A stretch of 64,000 bases of DNA. Origin: an uncultured Lachnospiraceae bacterium. Its GTDB lineage: Bacteria > Bacillota > Clostridia > Lachnospirales > Lachnospiraceae. Below, piece after piece: positions 32,948-40,524 of this stretch (the first letter of the stretch is position 1; every line of letters begins with the position of its first letter). The stretch lies in the NCBI GenBank assembly GCA_910585295.1, contig CAJUDE010000025.1, forward strand, positions 1-64,000, written 5' to 3'. Both the position numbers and the translations under genes were made by a program. The notes below the pieces were generated by a model. It was not told where the DNA came from. It worked only from the letters and a program-made list of their open reading frames with translations, and searched no databases.

Positions 32948-34219
32948 TTAGGCCTGAAATGTAAGCCCTGCTGGCGCAAGTAAGATTACAAGCACAACTA
33001 CAAGCATCATGCCCATTGGAAGCAGCAATTTTGTGCCTGCCTCTTCCCCCATTTTCCTGGCTTGTGCCTTCCTTAGCTCAAACGCTTCCCGTTCCTCTGT
33101 GTCCAGCAAACGCTGCATTCCTTTTGCCCCCTTTCGTATATTCTGCACAATCAAAGAAGATAATTTCCGATAAACGCTGAGGCGGCAGCGTTCCCCGAAA
33201 TTCTCAAATGCCTGCAGTTCCCCAACCCCTTGTTGGATTTCATGTAATGTTGCCACCATTTCTTCATAAGCCTCCCGCCTTGGCATATGGGATCGCTTCC
33301 TCAGTGCCTGATAACCAGATGTTATTTTTTCCCATGCGCAAGTAATGTTCATCCCAGCCCCTAAAAGCAACGACAATTTACTGATTATTTCTGGATAATC
33401 CAACATCATTTGGCGGCGGCGCTCCATTTCCTTTTTCTTCCTCCCTTCTTTTTCGGAACAAATTATCCCGAATGCGCCTGCCAGCCCTAGAAAGGCGGCA
33501 GCTATGGCGCGGTTTTCCCTTTGCTCGCTCCAACGGACGCCAATCCCATCCACTTCCTTTGGGAGTTGTAAAAATTCCGTATCCTCCCTATTGTTCTCCG
33601 ATGCCAAAAGCTGTTGTAATTTTTCAGCAAACAACTCCTTTTTCGATTTGTCCCGAGGGACTGCCTGGACAAAAAAGGCATACAGGCACGTCTCCCCCTG
33701 ACAGCTTAGCTCTGCTGACACCTCTACAAAAACAGGTTCTGCCAATGTATCCGTAATCTTTCCTGTAATATCAAAAACATCATAATCCGAAAAATGGTAC
33801 TCTGCCGTCACCGCCCCTCCCTGTAAAGCCTCAGGCAGGTATAAGGGCTTTGAAACACGCTCCAGAGAAGGATTCTCACCTAAAATCAATACATCAAGCT
33901 CCTGTTTGGCATCCTTCAAGCATTCCTGCCTCTGCTCTTTTGTCAGCTTCTTTTCTTCAATTTGGATGGTCAGCGGATATTGCTCCAACATCCCGTCTGC
34001 ATCAATTAGGTATTCCTTTTCCTTCTCTCCCCCGCCAGGCGGGTTCCTCCCAACCTGGCTTTGGGTTTCGCTTGAACTATCTAGCTGCCAAAAGGCTGAC
34101 GCCAGTAAAAAACCTGCTGCCAATACCAGAGCCGCCTGCTGTACTTTTTGATGGATCCCTCTTTTTCTCATCTGCCAGGCGGCAATGCCGCAAACAACTG
34201 CCCCCAAAATATAACCCAT
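32948..34219 (-). CDS. tadC: TadC-like pilus assembly protein with extra N-terminal domain
   Basis: A 423-residue membrane protein. The C-terminal half (from about 235) is a type II secretion F domain: LDYPEIISKLSLLLGAGMNI and TKLLLPMGMMLVVVLVILLAP. The N-terminal part, with a membrane segment near residues 25-45, carries a domain of about 180 residues (50-235) facing outside that standard TadC lacks; it is not recognised. With TadB it forms the inner membrane platform. ATG follows AAAGGAGG. It is 14 bases after tadB. Confidence 0.82.
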   Translation of the reverse strand: MGYILGAVVCGIAAWQMRKRGIHQKVQQAALVLAAGFLLASAFWQLDSSSETQSQVGRNPPGGGEKEKEYLIDADGMLEQYPLTIQIEEKKLTKEQRQECLKDAKQELDVLILGENPSLERVSKPLYLPEALQGGAVTAEYHFSDYDVFDITGKITDTLAEPVFVEVSAELSCQGETCLYAFFVQAVPRDKSKKELFAEKLQQLLASENNREDTEFLQLPKEVDGIGVRWSEQRENRAIAAAFLGLAGAFGIICSEKEGRKKKEMERRRQMMLDYPEIISKLSLLLGAGMNITCAWEKITSGYQALRKRSHMPRREAYEEMVATLHEIQQGVGELQAFENFGERCRLSVYRKLSSLIVQNIRKGAKGMQRLLDTEEREAFELRKAQARKMGEEAGTKLLLPMGMMLVVVLVILLAPAGLTFQA

Positions 34220-34233
34220 AGCCCCTCCTTTCC

Positions 34234-34974
34234 CTATACCTGGATTGCCACAATTTTCTCTGCAATCTTAATAGCGCACCCATATACCAAAAGTGAGATT
34301 GTCATTATCCCTGCGCCCAGCCAATTTCCATAAAGCGGATCCAAAAATTCTGGGGAAGTAAGCCCCACATAGAGCAAAATTCCAAAAGGGACCAGGTCCA
34401 TAATCTTCATTTCCATCCTTTTTGCCGCAAGAAGCACCTCGATTTCCCGTTCTACCTCCGCTTTCTGGCTTATTTTATCTACGGTATTTTGAAATATTTT
34501 CATAAAATCTCCGCCGCTTCTCTTTGCAAAGCAAAAGACCTGGGTAAAACTATTAATCTCCTCTACGCCGGTTCGCTCTGCCAAATCTTCCAGCAACACT
34601 TCCAATGTAATGCTGAGGCGTACCTGATGGTTGATGTAGGCAAACTCTTTCGCCATAAGGCTCCCTTCCCCATAAAGCCTCGCAAATTCCTGCCTGGCAT
34701 GCACAAATGCATTTTCCATAGAATAGCCTGCTTTCAATGATGCAGACGCCATTTGCAGTATTTCTTTAAATTGAAACAAAATTTCCTTTTCCCTTTTCTG
34801 GCAAAGTCTGCCCTGGACAGCCTTTTTCACTGGATGGTAGAGAACCACTGCGATTGCAATTGCATATCCATTCCGGTAAAATAGCCAGGCGACTATCCCC
34901 CCAATCCCCAATGCAATCCCTATACAGCGGGCTTTCTCTTTTCGGCTCAACTTATATGTTTTGTAATCCTGCAC
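34234..34974 (-). CDS. tadB: TadB-like pilus assembly protein
   Basis: A 246-residue type II secretion F domain protein. Two N-terminal membrane helices (about 17-45), the cytoplasmic helical bundle with LQMASASLKAGYSMENAF and FCFAKRSGGDFMKIFQNT (the GGD-type signature), and two C-terminal helices. It forms the platform with TadC. GTG start; GGAGG is 7 bases upstream. It overlaps tadA by 23 bases. Confidence 0.9.
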   Translation of the reverse strand: MQDYKTYKLSRKEKARCIGIALGIGGIVAWLFYRNGYAIAIAVVLYHPVKKAVQGRLCQKREKEILFQFKEILQMASASLKAGYSMENAFVHARQEFARLYGEGSLMAKEFAYINHQVRLSITLEVLLEDLAERTGVEEINSFTQVFCFAKRSGGDFMKIFQNTVDKISQKAEVEREIEVLLAAKRMEMKIMDLVPFGILLYVGLTSPEFLDPLYGNWLGAGIMTISLLVYGCAIKIAEKIVAIQV

Positions 34975-36175
34975 GTCCTCCCTCCATTCCTGCGCGGTAA
35001 AGCTTACCCTGATGGATTAACTCCCCCTTTTTCAGCCAGTTCCCCAGAACCTTCCCATTTTCTTCCCCCATTTCCATAAATTCATATAAGGGATTTAAGC
35101 AAATTTCCCCTTGTTCCATCCCTGCCAGTTCCACAATAGACAACATGCGCCTGCTTTTATCCCTTAACCGCCCCAGATGCACCAAAATGTCCACCCCGGC
35201 CGCAATCTGGGAACGGATTGCCATTAATGGAAGCTCCATTCCCATCAGTACCATGGTTTCCATACGGCTCACCATATCCTGGCAGCTATTTGCGTGGCCT
35301 GTGCTAAGGGAACCGTCATGGCCAGTGTTCATTGCCTGAAGCATGTCTAGGCACTCTGCGCCACGGATTTCCCCTACAATAATCCGGTCGGGGCGCATAC
35401 GCAGGGCAGTACGGATTAAATCACGTATGGTAATGGCAAGGCTGCCTTCAACCCCTGCATTCCTGGTTTCCAAACGAACCAGGTTCCCAATTCCCTGAAT
35501 TTGAAGTTCTGCTGAATCTTCAATTGTAATAACACGTTCTGATTTTGGGATATATTCAGATAATGCATTTAGAAATGTTGTCTTTCCTGACCCGGTTCCA
35601 CCGGAAATGAAAATATTATACCCAGCCTTTACTAACTTTTCCAAAAATTCCGCGCACTCCCTGCTGATAGAATTCCTCTCAATCATTTGTTCCATTAAGA
35701 TTGGATGTTTCGGGAACTTACGGATAGATACTGCCGGCCCTTCTAAGGCCACTGGCGGCAACACCACATTCACCCTGGAACCATCCTCTAACCTGGTGTC
35801 TGCAATTGGCTCCGCCTCATTTACCATGCGGTTGTGGCTCCCTACCATCTGCTGGATAATGTCTTCTAGCTTTTCTTTTGATGAAAAACGCTTCCCCCAT
35901 GCCGAAACTTCGCCATCCCTCTCATAAAATATATGGTCTGCGCCATTTACCATAATTTCCGTAATGTCATCTTCATTCAGCAATTCCTGCAGCACATCCA
36001 ATTTACGTAAGGAATGGAATACCTGCTGCCGCAACTCTTTGCGCCAGCCCAAAGGGATTGTCCGTTCTTTTGCTTCCCTGCAAATTTCTTCATCAATTAC
36101 CGCAAGCACTTCCTCTTCCTCATGCTCCCTTGCCATGTCAAGCTGCCCTAACACACGCCGCCTAATCCGTTCCAC
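34952..36175 (-). CDS. tadA: TadA/CpaF secretion ATPase
   Basis: A 407-residue hexameric ATPase powering pilus assembly. N-terminal domain with ITEIMVNGADHIFYERDGEV; ATP site Walker A FISGGTGSGKTTFLNAL (about 190-206), ASP box and Walker B in RMRPDRIIVGEIRGAE, His box TGHDGSLSTGHANS. GTG start behind GGGGG. It overlaps tadZ by 14 bases at its start and tadB at its end. Confidence 0.95.
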   Translation of the reverse strand: MERIRRRVLGQLDMAREHEEEEVLAVIDEEICREAKERTIPLGWRKELRQQVFHSLRKLDVLQELLNEDDITEIMVNGADHIFYERDGEVSAWGKRFSSKEKLEDIIQQMVGSHNRMVNEAEPIADTRLEDGSRVNVVLPPVALEGPAVSIRKFPKHPILMEQMIERNSISRECAEFLEKLVKAGYNIFISGGTGSGKTTFLNALSEYIPKSERVITIEDSAELQIQGIGNLVRLETRNAGVEGSLAITIRDLIRTALRMRPDRIIVGEIRGAECLDMLQAMNTGHDGSLSTGHANSCQDMVSRMETMVLMGMELPLMAIRSQIAAGVDILVHLGRLRDKSRRMLSIVELAGMEQGEICLNPLYEFMEMGEENGKVLGNWLKKGELIHQGKLYRAGMEGGRAGLQNI

Positions 36176-37223
36176 TTTGCACCCCCACTAATTCCCTGGC
36201 ATAATCCCCAAGCTCTCCCCAAATCCACTGCTGCATTTTCTGCCCTCCCTGGCAATTCCCTGCCGCCACGGATGGCAATGACAGGTAAGACATCTTCTCT
36301 TCTAACGGCTGGTTCCCCTGTCTGGCTATCATTCGCCTGAAATGCCTTAGGGCGTATCCTTGCCAGTTTGATGGTTCTGCCAGGATATATACCTTACTGC
36401 AAAGTTCCAGCAGTTCCAAAAAACCAGGCGCCATCATGCCAAAATCCAAGATAACCACATCATAGCCGCTTTTTTCTATCAATAGTGTTAAGAAGCGCTT
36501 GTAATCGTCCCTGGATATTTCCCCTAGGCAGACCCCATCCTCTGCTGGCGGGATATAATCAAACCCCTCCAGCCTGTGGGCTGCGCTCCCGATACTCTCC
36601 GAAGCCTTACCCTCTTCCGCCAGGCAAAGGTACATCACATCCAGCAAATCATGGGAATAGCTCTCCTGCAGCCATTCGGCAAAACCAGCACATTCATTAA
36701 AATTTACATACAGCACCTTTTCCTCCTGGCTTAAAACCTGGGCGAGGGTCAATGCAAAGGGTGTCTGGACAGCGCTGTGGCAAGGGGAATAAATGCCTGT
36801 CACTTCCCGCCTGATTGGCATTCCCTCCTGCCCCTTCTCCCTATATTTCTGGCAATAAGAGAAGATTTCCCTTACAATTCCAGAAGCAGGCTGGTATTTC
36901 TCGATAACAGGGAACATGCACGCCGCATCTGGAACCTTCCCACTCTCCTCCGACCCCTTAAGGAACATCCACAAAACCTCTTTTTGCCCTGTCCCCTTGC
37001 GTGCTCCATGCAATACCTGCCCCATAATCTGGGCGTCTTCCCAAAACCCGCTTCCCAGAAGCGCCACATCGAGGTTCCCTGTATTCTGGAACTCCAAGAA
37101 ATTTTGCGGCGAAAAAAATATATGTACAGAAAACCACCCGCTTTTCTCCAGGGAAATCCATTCCCCCAGCTTCTTTGCATACGCCGCCTCCATATCACAA
37201 ACGGCAAGAAATAATTTTTTCAA
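36162..37223 (-). CDS. tadZ: TadZ/CpaE-like localisation protein, degenerate P-loop
   Basis: A 353-residue cytoplasmic MinD/ParA-like protein. An N-terminal receiver-like region (about 1-110) precedes an ATPase-like domain, in which the position of the deviant Walker A reads TGIYSPCHSAVQTPFALTLA and lacks the KGGxGKT lysines; the Walker B-like VVILDFGMM is kept. Thus ATP binding is probably lost, as in some CpaE/TadZ proteins. It marks the site of pilus assembly. I start at TTG 37223, with GGAGG 7 bases upstream; its TTG overlaps the TGA of the prepilin peptidase gene. Confidence 0.75.
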   Translation of the reverse strand: MKKLFLAVCDMEAAYAKKLGEWISLEKSGWFSVHIFFSPQNFLEFQNTGNLDVALLGSGFWEDAQIMGQVLHGARKGTGQKEVLWMFLKGSEESGKVPDAACMFPVIEKYQPASGIVREIFSYCQKYREKGQEGMPIRREVTGIYSPCHSAVQTPFALTLAQVLSQEEKVLYVNFNECAGFAEWLQESYSHDLLDVMYLCLAEEGKASESIGSAAHRLEGFDYIPPAEDGVCLGEISRDDYKRFLTLLIEKSGYDVVILDFGMMAPGFLELLELCSKVYILAEPSNWQGYALRHFRRMIARQGNQPLEEKMSYLSLPSVAAGNCQGGQKMQQWIWGELGDYARELVGVQSGTD

Positions 37224-37708
37224 CAAACCACCTCCACAGCGATAAGATACCCAATTAATATCGCGATTGAAAAATGAATGGTATGCCGCCCGTCTTGGGT
37301 ACTTTTGGGATATTGGGACAATTTTGCCGATGTGAAAACCTGATGCAGATATGTTCCAAAAACACACAGACGTGAAATCAGATTGCGATGGTAGAGCATT
37401 TTACACAGAGACATCCCTGCCGCTGCCAGAAAGGATATTGCCATTGTAATAATAAGCATTTGTAAATTCCAGATACCTCCAATTACGGAAAACAATTTGA
37501 TGTCGCCTGCCCCAAGGGCGTGCATAAGAAATAACAGATAACATAAGACCACCGGTATAGAAACATTGATAAGAAAAATACCAACTCCCCTCCAGCCTGA
37601 TTCCACAGCCTGAAGGATAAGCCCTGCTGCCAATCCGCATAAAATCAGCCGGTTCCTGATTTTACCGCTTAGTATATCCGTCGCCACTGCAATACATATC
37701 AGCAGCAA
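37220..37708 (-). CDS. Prepilin peptidase (A24), first copy
   Basis: A 162-residue membrane aspartic peptidase. Catalytic Asp residues are in AVATDILSGKIRNRL and ALGAGDIKLFS; about five membrane segments; C-terminal extension of about 40 residues. The start is uncertain: the open frame begins with TTG at 37708 without a good ribosome site, and further coding-like codons continue upstream with no ATG. It heads the Tad genes and should cleave Flp. Confidence 0.88.
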   Translation of the reverse strand: MLLICIAVATDILSGKIRNRLILCGLAAGLILQAVESGWRGVGIFLINVSIPVVLCYLLFLMHALGAGDIKLFSVIGGIWNLQMLIITMAISFLAAAGMSLCKMLYHRNLISRLCVFGTYLHQVFTSAKLSQYPKSTQDGRHTIHFSIAILIGYLIAVEVVC

Positions 37709-37858
37709 CCCAGATATTAGTTTGATTCCCCCAATATACCACCTCTCCCTAACTTTATCTTTATCTACCTGCCATAACAGGTGATTTCTTAGGATTATAA
37801 AACAACTTCCATCTTCTGTAAAGTAGTATGCCGTAAGTTTTTTATTTTTGTCACTATT

Positions 37859-38131
37859 CTACAATAAACGGTAAATTAAAATAGCGTAAATCAGCGCAAA
37901 CCCGCTGATACCAAGGCTTCCGACTGTCAAAACTGTCACAGGGTTAATCCCCGGCACCATAGCGACCCCTTTGCTTAAAAGAATTCCATTGACGGCATAA
38001 ATCCCTATAGCCCCCACAAAAGCCCGCAATATAAACGTCGTGAACGCCTGTGTTTTCTGTTTCATCATGCCCATAAAAAGTATCAGCACGCAAATAACTG
38101 CAATCGCCCCAACTCCGTAATACCCCTCCAT
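37859..38131 (-). CDS. BofA-family membrane protein
   Basis: A 90-residue protein with three hydrophobic stretches. GINPVTVLTVGSLGISGFALIY is the BofA family signature (GINxxT near the end). In Bacillus BofA holds back pro-sigma-K processing during sporulation. The gene lies 150 bases upstream of the Tad operon; whether it is co-transcribed is unclear. AAGGAG precedes the ATG. A role in sporulation is known for the family only. Confidence 0.88.
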   Translation of the reverse strand: MEGYYGVGAIAVICVLILFMGMMKQKTQAFTTFILRAFVGAIGIYAVNGILLSKGVAMVPGINPVTVLTVGSLGISGFALIYAILIYRLL

Positions 38132-38313
38132 AACACTCTCCTTCCATCAACCTAACGATTAAGCCCCTTCTGTTATTAACTATATACTTTTTGGAAAAAA
38201 TTATGACTTTTTTGTATAGAGCTGGAATTTTCTGCTTATACTTTAAGTAAGAGAGCGGTACCATCTGCGAAGCACACCACGCAGAGAATCGTTAAAAAAA
38301 GAAAGGGACGCGT

Positions 38314-38568
38314 ATGTTTCAGATTACAAAAAAGCAAATATCTCACAGGACTGCTTACTCTTTACTTTTAGATGACCTTGAAAAAGCCAAATACGATTTA
38401 GCGCTTGCCTACGATAACTTTGAGAACGCCATGGAACCGGATTTGATTGATTGCTGCATCTATCAGGTAAACGCCCTACAGATGCGCTATAAATTTCTGC
38501 TGGCAAAAGCCAAGCAGTTCGATGAGGGTTCTTATGCAAAGAACCCTCTTGAACTTTCAGAACCCTGA
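38314..38568 (+). CDS. DUF2508 (YaaL-like) protein
   Basis: An 84-residue helical protein. LLDDLEKAKYDLALAYDNFE and DPDLIDCCIY-type wording (here EPDLIDCCIYQVNALQMRYK) match the DUF2508/YaaL family. Function unknown. AAAGGGACG precedes the ATG. Its last 37 bases overlap the convergent FliS-like gene. Confidence 0.82.
   Translation: MFQITKKQISHRTAYSLLLDDLEKAKYDLALAYDNFENAMEPDLIDCCIYQVNALQMRYKFLLAKAKQFDEGSYAKNPLELSEP
38524..38548. terminator. Hairpin shared by two convergent gene ends
   Basis: GAGGGTTCTT (38524-38533) pairs perfectly with AAGAACCCTC (38539-38548), loop ATGCA. It lies inside the overlapping 3' ends of the DUF2508 and FliS-like genes, and both strands gain a short T-rich tail. 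Possible bidirectional terminator. Confidence 0.45.
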
Positions 38569-39008
38569 AGGGTCTCTGTCAGGCTGCCTTTCTGATAAGT
38601 CATCCCAGCAACCACCTGCTGGGCATGCTGCATCAGAGGTTCTGAAGAATCCTGCTTAGCCGCTTCCACAAACCCTTCGTAGAGGTTCTTCAGAACTTTT
38701 TTAGCATCTATAATATTTTCCGCTGTATTCTTACATACCGCCAAAGCCAACAGCTTGCTGACAAATTGATACAAGGGGTACAGTTCGCCAGCTATAGGGT
38801 AGGTAAAATCCAAATCCTCCATAAGCCTGCGGACTACCTGCCCCGCTTTCCCCGCTGCATCCCGAAATTCTGCATAATTCCCATTTTCCTGGGCGCATAA
38901 AGCCTCGTCCAGATATGAAAATAAGATATCATAGAGTATGACAACCATCTCTCCCCGGTTACAGCAGCTTAAACGGCGGGTAAATTCTTGTTTTTTTTCC
39001 TGGGTCAT
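38532..39008 (-). CDS. FliS-like flagellar export chaperone
   Basis: A 158-residue helical protein. RLSCCNRGEMVVILYDILFSYLDEAL is the start of the FliS bundle, and the second half (TYPIAGELYPLYQFVSKLLALA) matches the packing helices, though the conserved FliS wording is diverged. It would hold flagellin unfolded for export. It follows flagellin by 11 bases, ATG behind GGGGG, and its 3' end overlaps the convergent DUF2508 gene. Confidence 0.85.
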   Translation of the reverse strand: MTQEKKQEFTRRLSCCNRGEMVVILYDILFSYLDEALCAQENGNYAEFRDAAGKAGQVVRRLMEDLDFTYPIAGELYPLYQFVSKLLALAVCKNTAENIIDAKKVLKNLYEGFVEAAKQDSSEPLMQHAQQVVAGMTYQKGSLTETLQGSESSRGFFA

Positions 39009-39019
39009 ACATCAGCCCC

Positions 39020-40462
39020 CTACTGCAGCAACTGCAATACCTGCTGAGGAAGGTCGTTTGCCTGCGCAAGTACGGAAGTTGCCGCCTGGGTCAATACATT
39101 GTACTTTGTATATTCTGTCATTTCTTCTGCCATATCCACATCTTCAATACGGGATAATGCCTGGGTCATATTTAATTCTGTCCCATCTAAGCTGCTCACC
39201 GCATAATCCAAGCGGTTCTGGTATGCGCCAATGCTGGAACGGACCTCACTTACTTTGGCGATTGCCCCGTCAAAGCTGGCAATTGCACGGTTCGCCCCGG
39301 TTTTTGTACAAACATCCACCTTATCTATATAGAGCGTGCGGGAGGAGACTTCTGGGATGCGGACATCCACTACTTGATTCTCATTCGCCCCAATTTGAAG
39401 TGTCATGGTACCAATACTTGTGACATTCATCTTCACGTCCCCAGTGGTTCCCGGAGTCACCTCAAATTTCATTTCAAATCCATTTTTATCGGTAATCGTC
39501 ACATAATTCCCATCCGTAAGGACTGTCGCCTGGGTACCGAACGCTTCGTCATCATCGGATATTTCAACCTCAACATCTGTCCCAACTTCCTGATGGTCCT
39601 GAGGGATTCCCAAAAAGTTAGCAAGGTCTGGGTCGTCACATTTTATATCTATAGATGCAGAGGCCCCATAGTCATCGGATAAAAATACCAAAAACCCTCC
39701 ATTGGCAACATCGGTAGGCACATAGCCGCCATTCTCTGGCAAACCTGTCTTATCCGTTTTATCTGCTACAACCATCAGGTTTACCTCGCCACGTTCTGCA
39801 GCTTCCCGAAGCTTCTCATATACTATCTCAAATGGCTCGCCCGCTTTAATCTCCACATCCACGCCGTTAAAGGTGACTGTCCCATCCGCTGGGGTAACTG
39901 CAGTCCCTGCAACGCTTACGTTCCCTTCCATCGTTGCATGGGTGGCGTCATCCCCTACTGTAATAATATATTCATTCGCTGCAACCGCATCGGAAATATC
40001 AATTCTGGTAATGCCCCGGTTGTCTGGATACACCCTCTGGTCTAAAGAGCCATCCAGCAAATGCTTTGTGTTAAATTCTGTATCTTTTGACACCCGGTCA
40101 ATCTCGTCCCTCAATGAGGAAATCTCTGCCTGAATCGCATCCAGGTCTTCCGGCATATTTGTTTCGTTTGCTGCCTGGACAGAAAGCTCACGCATCCTTT
40201 GGAGCATTGCATGGACTTCTGTCAGCGCGCCGTCTGCAGTATCCAGCACGGAAACCCCATCGGAAGCGTTTCTAGACGCCTGTGACAAACCTCTGATTTG
40301 CGCTTTCATTTTCGTAGCTATCGCCATCCCTGCCGCATCATCGGAAGCCCGGTTAATCCGATAGCCTGTGGATAACCGCTCAATAGAATTAGCCAAATTC
40401 TTATCGGAAGCCAATAACCTTTTATTTGCAACAAGCGCTGACATATTGTGATTTATTTTCAT
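39020..40462 (-). CDS. fliC: Flagellin
   Basis: A 480-residue filament subunit. N-terminal D0/D1 (1-150, MKINHNMSALVANKRLLASD, MLQRMRELSVQAANETN) and C-terminal D1/D0 (about 400-480, RIEDVDMAEEMTEYTKYN and QANDLPQQVLQLLQ) are conserved; the 230-residue centre is variable and surface-exposed. ATG follows GAGAGGG. It is 62 bases downstream of the FliK-like gene, with no sigma-D promoter of its own that I can see, so it is likely read from the promoter at 43682. Confidence 0.95.
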   Translation of the reverse strand: MKINHNMSALVANKRLLASDKNLANSIERLSTGYRINRASDDAAGMAIATKMKAQIRGLSQASRNASDGVSVLDTADGALTEVHAMLQRMRELSVQAANETNMPEDLDAIQAEISSLRDEIDRVSKDTEFNTKHLLDGSLDQRVYPDNRGITRIDISDAVAANEYIITVGDDATHATMEGNVSVAGTAVTPADGTVTFNGVDVEIKAGEPFEIVYEKLREAAERGEVNLMVVADKTDKTGLPENGGYVPTDVANGGFLVFLSDDYGASASIDIKCDDPDLANFLGIPQDHQEVGTDVEVEISDDDEAFGTQATVLTDGNYVTITDKNGFEMKFEVTPGTTGDVKMNVTSIGTMTLQIGANENQVVDVRIPEVSSRTLYIDKVDVCTKTGANRAIASFDGAIAKVSEVRSSIGAYQNRLDYAVSSLDGTELNMTQALSRIEDVDMAEEMTEYTKYNVLTQAATSVLAQANDLPQQVLQLLQ

Positions 40463-40524
40463 GTTCTATCCCTCTCTGATTCTCAAAATCCTGCTGCATT
40501 ACCCAAACTACAGATAAGCCGCTG

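Noticed and set aside
32875..32979. N-terminal extension of the Flp pilin through the dispersed repeat
   Set aside because: The ATG at 32832 has AGGAGGG and gives a normal pilin length; the upstream codons lie in the repeat and lack a site.
40463..40524. Own sigma-D promoter for flagellin
   Set aside because: I see no TAAA-N15-GCCGATA-like sequence in the 62-base gap or just inside the upstream gene.
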